A stretch of 11,214 nucleotides of DNA from CAYOMP01 sp964405075 (GCA_964405075.1 CAYOMP010000092.1:1-11214), one strand, 5' to 3'; counted from the first letter of the stretch, positions 1-7,675 are shown. Numbers and translations are program-made. The notes: generated from the sequence alone by a model not told the origin.

Positions 1-43
1 CGGACAGCTATCGCATGGTCCTCCGTAACTACTCTCACTTCGC
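1..43. other. GC-rich flank after the rRNA methyltransferase gene, possible element junction
   Basis: These bases follow the stop codon of the 23S rRNA methyltransferase gene. By hand count 24 of 43 are G or C (about 56%), against a window that is clearly AT-rich. No complete gene fits. On the minus strand a GTG at 36-38 opens a frame (V-R-V-V-T-E-D-H-A-I-A-V) that runs off the edge, with no clear ribosome binding site, so I do not call it a gene. The 3' end of this methyltransferase gene (rum/rumA) is a known integration site for serine-recombinase integrative elements in Firmicutes, so an inserted element could begin here. That is inference from composition and position only; no recombinase or direct repeat can be seen. 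Confidence 0.3.
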
Positions 44-1213
44 TTACACTCGTGATAGTAGAACTATGGACTCAACATGCCCTGTCCCAGGAAACATATC
101 CACAGCCACGCCCTTCTGTGCCTTATAGCCTCTCTTAGTCAAATATTTCAAATCTCTAGCCAATGTTTCTGGATTACATGATATATATACTACCTTTTTA
201 GGTGCTAATGTAATAACTGACTTCAAGAAGTTTTCATCACTTCCTGCTCTTGGCGGGTCCATAAAGAGCATGTCTACCTTTTCACGCTTAGCTGCCATTT
301 CTCGCATAAAAAGTCCTGCATCCTTTTGGAAAAATCTTACCTTTTTAATTCCATTTAATTTAGCATTAGTAATGGCGTCCTTTACTGCATCTTTGTTAAG
401 TTCTACACCGATTACCTCTTTTACATAATCACTGGCTATTAGTCCAATTGTTCCGATTCCACAGTAAGCATCAAATATTCTTTCATTTCCTTTTAGGTTA
501 GCCAAATCTATTGCTGTTTTATATAGCTTTTCTGTTTGGATAGAGTTAATTTGATAGAATGATTTTGGCGATATTTTAAATTTCTTACCGCACAATTCAT
601 CTACAATATATCCCTTTCCATATAGTACCTGTTCTTTTTCGCCTAGTACCATACTAGTCTTCTTATCGTTTATGTTCATAATTATTGTAGTTATTTCAGG
701 ATGCTTATTTCTTAATGCTTTGACAAAATTATTTTTTGATGGAAAAATGTTAGTCCCTGTTACAAGCACAACCATAATTTCTCCCGTAATGTGTCCTGTT
801 CTAATAAGGACATGTCGAAGAAATCCCTGATGTCTGTCTTCATCATAGGCACGTAGCTTAAAGGATGGCAATAATTCCTTTATCGTTTGAATAATTTCAT
901 CTGCTTTTTCATTTTCAATTAAACACTTATCTACCGAAACTACTCTATGTGTACCCTCTTCATAGACTCCTGATATAATATTTCCTTTTTTATCTTGTGA
1001 AAAAACAGCATGTACTTTATTTCTGTAATGAAATGGATTATCCATTCCAATAATTTCTTCTACTTTTACATATGGTTTTAATAATTTTTGCACCATTAGC
1101 AGCTTATCCTTTAGCTGCTCACCATATGTTTTGTTAAGCATATTGCAGCCACCACATTTTTTTACATACTTACAATCAAATTTTATATTGTTAAAATCTT
1201 TCTTTGAAGACAT
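44..1213 (-). CDS. rlmD: 23S rRNA (uracil-5-)-methyltransferase, RlmD/RumA (TrmA) family
   Basis: This is an S-adenosylmethionine-dependent enzyme making 5-methyluridine in 23S rRNA. Residues 14-23 hold the C-x5-C-x2-C part of an iron-sulfur cluster site (C14, C20, C23), and C97 fits the fourth ligand. The Rossmann core has the SAM motif DAYCGIGTIG (248-257), DPPRAG (319-324), the nucleophile C346 in SCNPETLARD, and the catalytic Glu E381 in GHVES. At 389 residues it is shorter than E. coli RlmD because the N-terminal TRAM RNA-binding domain is absent, as is common in Clostridia. The ATG has an AGGAAAGGA-type binding site that lies inside the last codons of the upstream MATE gene; stop and start are 2 nt apart, so translation is probably coupled. 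The family is certain. Whether the target is U1939, U747 or both cannot be told from sequence; RlmCD-type Firmicute enzymes can modify both. Confidence 0.92.
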   Translation of the reverse strand: MSSKKDFNNIKFDCKYVKKCGGCNMLNKTYGEQLKDKLLMVQKLLKPYVKVEEIIGMDNPFHYRNKVHAVFSQDKKGNIISGVYEEGTHRVVSVDKCLIENEKADEIIQTIKELLPSFKLRAYDEDRHQGFLRHVLIRTGHITGEIMVVLVTGTNIFPSKNNFVKALRNKHPEITTIIMNINDKKTSMVLGEKEQVLYGKGYIVDELCGKKFKISPKSFYQINSIQTEKLYKTAIDLANLKGNERIFDAYCGIGTIGLIASDYVKEVIGVELNKDAVKDAITNAKLNGIKKVRFFQKDAGLFMREMAAKREKVDMLFMDPPRAGSDENFLKSVITLAPKKVVYISCNPETLARDLKYLTKRGYKAQKGVAVDMFPGTGHVESIVLLSRV

Positions 1214-1215
1214 AT

Positions 1216-2595
1216 TTATTCCTTTCCTGCTTCTAAATCTTTCATCATTTTTGGAAACTTATAAGCAAATAGTGTCGCTGACACTACTACTGATAGAAAA
1301 TCTGACACCGGTTCTGCCAAAAACACAGCAAATACCTTATCTGTAAAAAAGTTTGGCAATATAAAGATTAATGGTATTAATAAAATTACTTTTCTTAAGC
1401 AGGCAATAAATAATGATGCCTTAGCTTGTCCCGTTGACAAGAATGTCTGCTGTACTGACATTTGTATTCCAAACATAAATAACACTGCCGTATAGATGTG
1501 TAACGCCCACACCGTTGTATCATATAGACTATCTGCTGAATTACTGAACATTCTAACAAAAAATCCAGGGAATAACTGAATCATTAACCAAAATGCAGTC
1601 ATATATATAAGCGAAACCTTCAACAACGTTTTAAAGGCCTTCCTTACTCTATCTGCATTTTTAGCCCCATAGTTAAAGCTGATAATCGGCTGTGCTCCCT
1701 GACCAATTCCATTTGACGGCAACCATACTATCTGCATTATTGTACTGGCTATAGTCATTGCACCTACTGCGACATCACCACCATACTTCTGTAACGAAAA
1801 GTTAAATGATATATTTAATGCAGCTTCTGTTGCCTGCATTACAAATGGCGAAATCCCTAATGCTAATACTGATAGCATTATCTTTTTATTTGGCATTAAA
1901 TATTTTCTTCTGATTTTAAGAATAGTCTTTTTTCCAAATAGGAATGTTAAAATAAATGTTGCTGACACAGCTTGCGAAATAACAGTTGCTAAAGCGGCAC
2001 CTCTGACTCCCATATTTAACCCAAAGATAAAAATCGGGTCTAAAATAATATTTGTTACTGCTCCAATTAGTACTGAAATCATACTATACTTCGTAAAGCC
2101 CTGTGTTGTAATAAACAGATTAAGACCTAATGAAATCATTACAAATATTGAACCAGCTACATATATTTGCATATAAGCTGTGGCATATTCAATAGTATTT
2201 TCACTGGCACCAAATAGCCATAATAACTTTTCTCCAAATATTGTAAACACGGCAGTTAAAAATACTGCCACTATAATTAACGAGCTAAAGCAGTTGCCCA
2301 AATAATGCTCTGACGTGTCCTTGTCGCCTTCTCCTAACGCGATAGAGGCTCTTGGTGCTCCACCTTGTCCTACCAACATTGAAAATGCTCCAATTAACGT
2401 TATTATTGGAAAACAAATTCCTACACCTGTTAAAGCCAAACTGCCATCACCCGGCATATGCCCTATGTATACCCTATCAATTACGTTATATAATAAGTTA
2501 ACTAACTGTGCCAAGATAGTTGGTATTGCTAATTTTAACATTAACCTACCAATAGGTAATGTACCTAATTCATTTGATATTCCATCGTTTTTCAT
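1216..2595 (-). CDS. MATE family multidrug/cation antiporter (MepA-like)
   Basis: The 459-residue protein has the usual length and roughly twelve hydrophobic segments of a MATE exporter, an inner-membrane pump that moves cationic drugs or metabolites out in exchange for Na+ or H+. The opening LGTLPIGRLMLKLAIPTI and the following LVNLLYNVIDRVYIGH are the typical first-helix signature of the MepA-like branch. The repeat of the fold is visible as a second half starting near residue 240 (LALGISPFVMQATEAALNIS). The ATG is preceded by GAAGGA about 10 nt upstream. It is separated by 173 bp from the other MATE gene upstream and is tightly coupled to the rRNA methyltransferase downstream. The two MATE proteins are clearly different branches, not a recent tandem duplication. 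Substrate unknown. Confidence 0.9.
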   Translation of the reverse strand: MKNDGISNELGTLPIGRLMLKLAIPTILAQLVNLLYNVIDRVYIGHMPGDGSLALTGVGICFPIITLIGAFSMLVGQGGAPRASIALGEGDKDTSEHYLGNCFSSLIIVAVFLTAVFTIFGEKLLWLFGASENTIEYATAYMQIYVAGSIFVMISLGLNLFITTQGFTKYSMISVLIGAVTNIILDPIFIFGLNMGVRGAALATVISQAVSATFILTFLFGKKTILKIRRKYLMPNKKIMLSVLALGISPFVMQATEAALNISFNFSLQKYGGDVAVGAMTIASTIMQIVWLPSNGIGQGAQPIISFNYGAKNADRVRKAFKTLLKVSLIYMTAFWLMIQLFPGFFVRMFSNSADSLYDTTVWALHIYTAVLFMFGIQMSVQQTFLSTGQAKASLFIACLRKVILLIPLIFILPNFFTDKVFAVFLAEPVSDFLSVVVSATLFAYKFPKMMKDLEAGKE

Positions 2596-2686
2596 TTCTT
2601 CTTATTCCTTCTTCTAACTTTTTTCATACTTTTTCCAAGTTGCACTTTTTATCTCGCTACTTTCATATGTGATTTGACAAATAATT

Positions 2687-2714
2687 ATTATGACTGTTTA
2701 TGAATCTAGTTCAA
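2687..2714 (-). promoter_or_regulatory. weak candidate promoter for the second MATE gene
   Basis: On the minus strand TTGAAC (2709-2714) and CATAAT (2687-2692) are 16 bp apart, within the 173-bp gap between the two MATE genes. This would give a leader of about 85 nt. The match is partial (4/6 and 5/6) and AT-rich gaps produce such matches by chance. No terminator hairpin was found in this gap, so read-through from the metal-transport operon is also possible. Confidence 0.3.
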
Positions 2715-2768
2715 AAACCTGATTATTTTGACATACCTACAGACATACAATCAAACCTTACATTATTA

Positions 2769-4136
2769 CTAATTTTCCTTTATAAATTGATATTTACCAT
2801 ACAACTTCTTACTTTTCACCACATAATAAATCACTGCACACAGCATAGTTGTTGTCCAAGTTAATGGATATGACCAGTACACATATTTCATTTCATGATG
2901 TACACTTACAAATGTATTCAGATATATTATTCTAAGCACACACATATTGGCTATAGATATTAACATTGGCATAAAGGATTCTCCTAATCCTCTTATAAAA
3001 CCTAACAATACTTGGAATATTGCTAAGGATATATAGCCTAAACATATTATTCTGCTCTGCATTATGGCGTATTCAAGAACATTTTTCTCCTGAGTAAAAA
3101 TTCTTAAAAAGAGCCACGACAAATTATACATAAATAACATAACTGTCACCGCATACACTAAACCGATAGCCTGACACTGTAACAATCCTTTCTTAATACG
3201 CTCAATTTTTCCTGCACCGGCATTCTGTCCTGCAAAAGTTGTTGCAGTCATTATCATGGAAATCATTGGTATCATTAAGAAATTATCAGCTCTCCAATAC
3301 AATGCAACTCCTGCCATTGCCTCTTTTCCAAAAGAATTAATGTTAGTCTGAACTATCATATTTGAAATTGTAATAATAGTATTTTGAAGTCCTGAAGGTG
3401 CACCTAATTTCATAATCTGTCCAAATACTCTTTTGTCGCACTTAATTTTCTTAAAATCTACTCTGTATGATTCGTTAGTAGTCACTAATATCCATACTAC
3501 TATTATAGCTGCCACTATCTGGGCTATAAGTGTGGCAAAACCGGCACCAAAGATTCCCCACTTGAACACGATTACAAATAAGCAATCCAATGCAATATTA
3601 ACTACAGAAGATACCAGTAATATAATAAATGGTCTCTTAGAATCTCCTACACCTCTTAAAATACTGGCACCCATATTGTACACAATATTAAATACAGCCC
3701 CTGCAAAATACAGTTGCAAATAAACAATAGCATCTTTCATAACATCTGCTGGCGTATCCATATATTTTAATACAAATGGAGCAGACAGTATACCAATTAT
3801 CGTAACCGCTATTCCACCCACTATGCATATAAACATAGATGTATGGGTTCCTATACTAACCTTCTCATCATCTTTAGCTCCATAACCTTGTGCAATAATT
3901 ACACCCATTCCTGTTGTCATTCCGATAAAAAAACCAATCAATAGGTTTACTAATTGATTACTGGCTCCGATTGCTGCCAATCCATTACTCTTTACAAAAT
4001 TCCCAACAATAACAGCATCTGTTGTTGTATATAACTGTTGAAAAAACTGTCCAGCCATTAATGGCAGTGTAAAATTAATCAAACACCTTAATATATTTCC
4101 CTCTGTTATTTGAGCCTTTTCTTTCGTCTTTGCCAT
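2769..4136 (-). CDS. MATE family efflux transporter, coupled to the cobalt/nickel transport genes
   Basis: A 455-residue polytopic membrane protein of the MATE superfamily (NorM/DinF-like clostridial branch). The N-terminal LINFTLPLMAGQFFQQLY followed by TTTDAVIVGNFV is the standard helix 1 signature, and a second half begins near residue 240 (MKLGAPSGLQNTIITISNMI), as expected of the two-bundle fold. Such proteins export cationic compounds using Na+ or H+. The start is well fixed: the Shine-Dalgarno GGAGGTAG is made by the last codons TGG AGG TAG of the upstream ATPase gene (4141-4148), and the ATG follows 4 nt after that stop codon. This coupling strongly suggests co-expression with the metal-uptake genes. 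The substrate is not deducible from sequence. Confidence 0.9.
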   Translation of the reverse strand: MAKTKEKAQITEGNILRCLINFTLPLMAGQFFQQLYTTTDAVIVGNFVKSNGLAAIGASNQLVNLLIGFFIGMTTGMGVIIAQGYGAKDDEKVSIGTHTSMFICIVGGIAVTIIGILSAPFVLKYMDTPADVMKDAIVYLQLYFAGAVFNIVYNMGASILRGVGDSKRPFIILLVSSVVNIALDCLFVIVFKWGIFGAGFATLIAQIVAAIIVVWILVTTNESYRVDFKKIKCDKRVFGQIMKLGAPSGLQNTIITISNMIVQTNINSFGKEAMAGVALYWRADNFLMIPMISMIMTATTFAGQNAGAGKIERIKKGLLQCQAIGLVYAVTVMLFMYNLSWLFLRIFTQEKNVLEYAIMQSRIICLGYISLAIFQVLLGFIRGLGESFMPMLISIANMCVLRIIYLNTFVSVHHEMKYVYWSYPLTWTTTMLCAVIYYVVKSKKLYGKYQFIKEN

Positions 4137-4140
4137 TTTA

Positions 4141-4863
4141 CTACCTCCATAGAGTCAATGGTAGTTCTAAGCCATTCTCCTCTAATAATATCTTATCTGT
4201 TAGTATCTCTTTTGTCGTGCCATCTCTTATTATTTTTCCCTTAGACAAAAGTATTGTTCTATCACAGGTTTCAAGAATCATATCCAAGTCATGAGAAGCT
4301 ATTATTTTTAATCCCGACATTTCATTAAGAACATTAATGATATTTCTCCTGTTTCTAGGGTCTAAAGCAACGGTCGGTTCATCTAGCAATATTATATCCG
4401 GTTCCATTGATAAAATCGTTGCTATTGACACTAATTTCTTCTGTCCGCCTGACATTTTATAGGTATGCCTGTCCTTTAAATACTCGGCATGTACTTTTCC
4501 TAATGCCTCCATTACCCTCCTATGTACCTCTTCCTCAGAAACCCCATAATTTCTAGGTGCAAATGCCACATCATCATATACCTTTGACATAAACAACTGA
4601 CTCTCTGAATCTTGAAACACATATCCTATTCTTTTTCGTATTTCTGCCAAATTCTTCTCTATAACAGGCAAATCATTAATTAATACTTCACCTGTATAAT
4701 CCGTCAAAAGCCCTATCAAAATCTTCAACAAAGTGGATTTTCCCGCTCCGTTTTCACCAATAATTCCTATTGTTTCATTTTCTTTGGCATAAAAATTAAT
4801 ATTGTCCAATATTAAATGCTTTCCATAGGAAAAACTCATATTTTTTATTTCAATACTTTTCAA
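4141..4863 (-). CDS. cbiO: cobalt/nickel ECF transporter ATP-binding protein (CbiO/EcfA-like)
   Basis: The protein is the 240-residue nucleotide-binding subunit that powers metal import by the CbiM/CbiQ membrane pair. All ABC motifs are present: Walker A GENGAGKST (36-44), Q-loop Q84 in VFQDSESQLF, signature MSGGQ (137-141, M replacing the usual L), Walker B IILLDEP (157-163) with catalytic E162, and switch H191 in IIASHD. The DSESQLF stretch after the Q-loop is typical of CbiO/EcfA. The start codon is TTG at 4861-4863; no ATG is available, and GGAGG sits 8 nt upstream, so TTG is convincing. A single ATPase gene suggests a homodimer, as in group I ECF systems. An unusual 166-bp gap separates it from cbiQ, while its 3' end supplies the ribosome binding site of the MATE gene. 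Confidence 0.9.
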   Translation of the reverse strand: MKSIEIKNMSFSYGKHLILDNINFYAKENETIGIIGENGAGKSTLLKILIGLLTDYTGEVLINDLPVIEKNLAEIRKRIGYVFQDSESQLFMSKVYDDVAFAPRNYGVSEEEVHRRVMEALGKVHAEYLKDRHTYKMSGGQKKLVSIATILSMEPDIILLDEPTVALDPRNRRNIINVLNEMSGLKIIASHDLDMILETCDRTILLSKGKIIRDGTTKEILTDKILLEENGLELPLTLWR

Positions 4864-5029
4864 AATCTATGCCTCCAAACTTCACACTAAATGTTTATAT
4901 TACAAGTACCTACTCGTTACTATAACAAAAAATTACTTAATTTCATCATTATTTATTAATACAAATTTCTCTTAGATTACATTTCACCAATCATAGCGTA
5001 GTTGTCCTTTGTACATCATAAATAATGCC
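4864..5029 (-). other. 166-bp gap inside the metal-transport operon
   Basis: The gap lies between cbiQ and cbiO, in an operon that is otherwise tightly packed. On the minus strand I see a 12-codon frame opening with two ATGs (4984-5019; M-M-Y-K-G-Q-L-R-Y-D-W), without a good ribosome binding site, and a short inverted repeat GTTATAGTAAC. There is no terminator and no well-matched promoter. I assign no function; it may be a processing or attenuation leader for cbiO or simply the scar of a lost small gene. Confidence 0.3.
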
Positions 5030-5839
5030 TTACCCAACAAATATTTTACCTACCAACTCAAATACTGGTAAATATCTAAAACATAAAAATACTACTAGCC
5101 ACATAATAGCATATATAGTGCTAACTGATTTTTTAACCTCAGGTCTGCTATATACAAATTCGCCATTAAAACCCCTAAGCACCATGCTTTCATATACTAT
5201 CTGCGCTCTATCCATACTCCTAAGCAATAACTGACCTACAAAAGGTCCCCACGCCTTAATATTTATTCCCTTCTGCCCTGGTGCTCTTAGTTTATAACTC
5301 TGCGTCATTTTCTCTACTTCCTTTAATAATAAAATTATATATCTGTAAGTTAACAAAATGACTATAACAATTCCTTTTGGAATATGTACCTTTCTCAAGG
5401 CATAACAAATACCTTCTATGGAAGTTGTAGTAATTAATATATATGAAGCCATTACTGTGAAAACTCCCTTTAACATCAGAGTTGCCATAGAAATCATTCC
5501 ACCAGTAATAACAATATTTCCAATTTTAATTATTTCTGTTCTATCAAAAAACGGATTTGCAATCCCTACCAAACACACTATTATTACAACACTCTTTAAT
5601 TGTTTTATTCCTCTTATAATAGAAATGTCCCCTATTATACTCAATATCAACAAATATGTAATCATAGCAAATAAACCGCTGATATCATATTTATCAAATG
5701 ATACAACGGTTAAAATATAGCCAATAGTCACTATCAGCTTTGCCAATGGGTTAATTTTATTTAGAAACAAATTTCTATCAGACATGGAATCCATATAATG
5801 GATTCCATGAATTTTATCACTAATTGTATTTTTGCTCAT
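5030..5839 (-). CDS. cbiQ: cobalt/nickel ECF transporter transmembrane T component CbiQ
   Basis: A 269-residue membrane protein that links the metal-binding subunit CbiM to the ATPase CbiO. It has four to six hydrophobic helices (near 32-50, 52-74, 82-97, 115-140, 155-172, 240-258). Between the last two lie the cytoplasmic coupling helices carrying the two conserved Arg-containing motifs of T components, LRAPG (184-188) and LRGF (221-224). These contact the ATPases in known ECF structures. The ATG follows directly on the TAA of cbiM-PDGLE (TAAATG, no spacer), so translation is coupled. The N-terminal region (about residues 1-30), with HGIHYMDSMSDRN, is polar and His/Asp-containing, as in many CbiQ proteins. 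Confidence 0.88.
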   Translation of the reverse strand: MSKNTISDKIHGIHYMDSMSDRNLFLNKINPLAKLIVTIGYILTVVSFDKYDISGLFAMITYLLILSIIGDISIIRGIKQLKSVVIIVCLVGIANPFFDRTEIIKIGNIVITGGMISMATLMLKGVFTVMASYILITTTSIEGICYALRKVHIPKGIVIVILLTYRYIILLLKEVEKMTQSYKLRAPGQKGINIKAWGPFVGQLLLRSMDRAQIVYESMVLRGFNGEFVYSRPEVKKSVSTIYAIMWLVVFLCFRYLPVFELVGKIFVG

Positions 5840-6847
5840 TTAGTCAACTTGCTTTCTTTGAAAAAATTTAAATATGTAGGCAGCTAACACACATGCCGCA
5901 ATAACAATCATACCACCTACTACACCAGAAAATGATGTTCCAATAACAGAATCAGTAAATGAGAACGCATAGTCAGGTAGTAGTGCTGTGGTTGTTTGAA
6001 TACTCTCAGCCACATCATATACTTTACCCGATGCTGCTAAATCTGTAGAACCTGTTACCTTTTCAATAGACCATTCCAAGCCATCAGGATTAGAAGATGC
6101 AAATAAAGAAACCAAGCCTCCAATAACCATAGTTGCAACTCCTAATACAATAATTGTATTTTTAAAAGTTAATCTGCTTTCCTTCTTCTGGCTTAATACA
6201 TTTCCATCATTTAACCATAATATTTCAGGTCTCGCTTCATATATGAAACATAAAACAGTAGCTGTTATAACACCTTCTACCAAACCAATCGCTAAATGTA
6301 TAGGCTGCATAGCTGCCAAAAATGTAGTAAATGGTAATTCTGTAATTCCAGAACACAATGTTTCTAATGTTACAGAAAATGCTCCCATTTGTAATGTTAT
6401 GACACATCCAAGAATTGATGCAACAGTAATCTTAGTCCTGTTCATACCATTCTTCATTATCAAACGCCACACCACTAATGCTCCTACAAAGCACCCATAA
6501 AATGCCATATTCCATATATTACATCCTAATGCTAACAGACCTCCATCAGCAAACAGTAAGCATTGAATTAGTAATACTCCTATCATAGTCAAAAAGCCGG
6601 CATATGGACCTAACACAGCCGACAAAAGCATTCCACCACATAAATGTCCTGACGAACCGGTCCCCGGTATCGTAAAATTAATCATCTGAGTAGCAAACAC
6701 AAAAGCTCCCATCACTCCCATAATTGGAATCTTTTTTGTATCACTTTCCAATCTCACTTTGTTAACAGAATATCCCATAGTAACACCAGAACAAGCATAC
6801 ATTGTTCCGGCTACAATAGGTTTTACTAAAGCATCCGCCATATGCAT
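5840..6847 (-). CDS. cbiM: cobalt/nickel ECF substrate-binding protein, CbiM fused to a PDGLE module
   Basis: This 335-residue protein is the metal-specific S component. The mature N-terminus begins M1-H2-M-A-D; in the solved NikM/CbiM structure the terminal amine and His2 bind Ni2+/Co2+, so the start at the first ATG is functionally required. It is supported by GGGAGG 8 nt upstream (6856-6861). H68 in SGHLCGG is the other expected ligand region. Six or seven membrane helices occupy roughly residues 5-205. A C-terminal module (about 228-335) has a helix, the literal motif PDGLE (254-258), an extracytoplasmic loop and a final helix with a basic end. This module plays the part of the separate CbiN/NikN subunit, and no separate cbiN gene exists here. 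Cobalt versus nickel cannot be decided from sequence. With a short leader (about 33 nt) and no B12-box, it is not under a cobalamin riboswitch. Confidence 0.9.
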   Translation of the reverse strand: MHMADALVKPIVAGTMYACSGVTMGYSVNKVRLESDTKKIPIMGVMGAFVFATQMINFTIPGTGSSGHLCGGMLLSAVLGPYAGFLTMIGVLLIQCLLFADGGLLALGCNIWNMAFYGCFVGALVVWRLIMKNGMNRTKITVASILGCVITLQMGAFSVTLETLCSGITELPFTTFLAAMQPIHLAIGLVEGVITATVLCFIYEARPEILWLNDGNVLSQKKESRLTFKNTIIVLGVATMVIGGLVSLFASSNPDGLEWSIEKVTGSTDLAASGKVYDVAESIQTTTALLPDYAFSFTDSVIGTSFSGVVGGMIVIAACVLAAYIFKFFQRKQVD

Positions 6848-6886
6848 GGTTATTTCCTCCCTTTGTTAAAAACTTTCAACAATATA

Positions 6887-6915
6887 ATTTTAGTATACTT
6901 TTAAATATAACTCAA
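6887..6915 (-). promoter_or_regulatory. promoter of the cbiM-cbiQ-cbiO-MATE operon
   Basis: On the minus strand TTGAGT (6910-6915) and TAAAAT (6887-6892) are exactly 17 bp apart, a good vegetative sigma factor match (4/6 and 5/6). The predicted start near 6880 leaves a leader of about 33 nt containing the GGGAGG ribosome binding site, too short for a cobalamin riboswitch. Confidence 0.6.
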
Positions 6916-6969
6916 CTGAAATTTGCCCAATTTCCCTAATACTTTTATTACTAAATTTAACCTTCGTTT

Positions 6970-7000
6970 ATCTTTAGTCAAGATTAAATCATCTTATGAT
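6970..7000. repeat. two short inverted repeats between divergent cbiM and DUF1836 genes
   Basis: ATCTT-TAGTC-AAGAT (6970-6984, 5-bp arms) and ATCAT-CTT-ATGAT (6988-7000, 5-bp arms) lie next to each other in the shared 210-bp upstream region. Their size suits operators for a dimeric regulator. They lie about 90-120 bp before the predicted cbiM transcription start and just upstream of the DUF1836 promoter. In AT-rich DNA such short palindromes can arise by chance. Confidence 0.3.
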
Positions 7001-7010
7001 AATATACTAC

Positions 7011-7039
7011 TTGTCATGTAGTTTTAAATACTATATAAT
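7011..7039 (+). promoter_or_regulatory. promoter of the DUF1836 gene
   Basis: TTGTCA (7011-7016) and TATAAT (7034-7039) are 17 bp apart: 5/6 and a perfect -10. The expected start (about 7046) falls within the ribosome binding site AGAGGTG (7045-7051), so a transcript from here would be nearly leaderless. A weaker alternative, TTAGTC (6974-6979) with GATAAT (6998-7003), 18 bp apart, would give a normal leader of about 50 nt. Confidence 0.5.
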
Positions 7040-7057
7040 GAGATAGAGGTGATTAAA

Positions 7058-7675
7058 ATGACTATAGATAACGACAACTTAATTGAAAGTATAATTGCTA
7101 GTTTGTCTCGAATTGATCATATCAAATCTGAAGACATTCCCAACATTGATTTATATATGGATCAGGTTACTACTTTTATTGAAGAGCATCTTGCCGCATC
7201 AAAGCGTTATCCTGATGACAAAATTTTAACCAAAACTATGATTAACAACTATGCTAAGAATGATTTACTTCCACCGCCAATTAAGAAGAAATATTCTAAA
7301 GAGCATATTTTAATGTTAATTTTTATTTATTATTTCAAGGGCATTTTATCTATTACAGATATCCAGTCCTTACTTACTCCTTTAGCAGATAAGTATTTCA
7401 ATAACGCGAATGGCATTAATCTGGAAAGTATTTATAACGAAGTATTTTCCCTTGAAGCTAATGAGATTGACAAGTTAACAAAAGACATTACCGAACAGTT
7501 TACCAGATCAAAGGAAACCTTCGCAAATGCTGAGCCGGAATCTAGGGATTATTTAACTCTTTTTTCTTTTATATGCATGCTAAGTTTTGACGTATATGTT
7601 AAAAAACAATTAATTGAAAAGATTATAGATCAATTTCCAAATAATAGCGGAAATAATAAAAATAAGAAAAAATAA
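7058..7675 (+). CDS. DUF1836 domain protein, putative MerR-like transcription regulator
   Basis: The only plus-strand gene, 205 residues from the ATG at 7058. A GTG three codons earlier (7049) overlaps the ribosome binding site AGAGGTG, so the ATG is preferred. The central stretch TKTMINNYAKNDLLPPPIKKKYSKEH (split: TKTMINNYAKN then DLLPPPIKKKYSKEH) is the DUF1836 hallmark and resembles the helix-turn-helix and wing of MerR-type proteins (a turn with Y/L-P-P-P and a basic wing). It is followed by helices rich in I, L and F (ILMLIFIYYFKG) and a C-terminal helical domain, and the protein ends in a Lys-rich tail. No metal-binding Cys/His cluster typical of MerR metal sensors is present. It is divergent from the cobalt/nickel operon, which makes it a candidate regulator of that operon, but members of this family have no established target. 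Family call firm; role inferred. Confidence 0.8.
   Translation: MTIDNDNLIESIIASLSRIDHIKSEDIPNIDLYMDQVTTFIEEHLAASKRYPDDKILTKTMINNYAKNDLLPPPIKKKYSKEHILMLIFIYYFKGILSITDIQSLLTPLADKYFNNANGINLESIYNEVFSLEANEIDKLTKDITEQFTRSKETFANAEPESRDYLTLFSFICMLSFDVYVKKQLIEKIIDQFPNNSGNNKNKKK

Noticed and set aside
1131..1346. Plus-strand open frame of 71 codons across the methyltransferase/MATE boundary
   Set aside because: Antisense to two clear genes, with no ribosome binding site and unlikely composition.
2315..2617. Plus-strand open frame of 100 codons antisense to the MepA-like gene
   Set aside because: Shadow of the MATE coding frame; no family features or Shine-Dalgarno.
2674..2702. Plus-strand TTGACA followed by a TTTATG-like -10
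   Set aside because: No plus-strand gene follows; it sits in an AT-rich gap between minus-strand genes.
3433..3723. Plus-strand open frame of 96 codons antisense to the other MATE gene
   Set aside because: Shadow of a well-supported gene.
5025..5234. Plus-strand open frame of 69 codons antisense to the 3' end of cbiQ
   Set aside because: Shadow frame; no ribosome binding site or recognisable domain.
5418..5720. Plus-strand open frame antisense to cbiQ
   Set aside because: Hydrophobicity simply mirrors the membrane helices on the other strand.
6243..6500. Plus-strand open frame antisense to cbiM
   Set aside because: Shadow frame lying wholly within cbiM.
6848..7048. Cobalamin riboswitch upstream of cbiM
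   Set aside because: No B12-box (GCCACTG) and the predicted leader is about 33 nt, too short.
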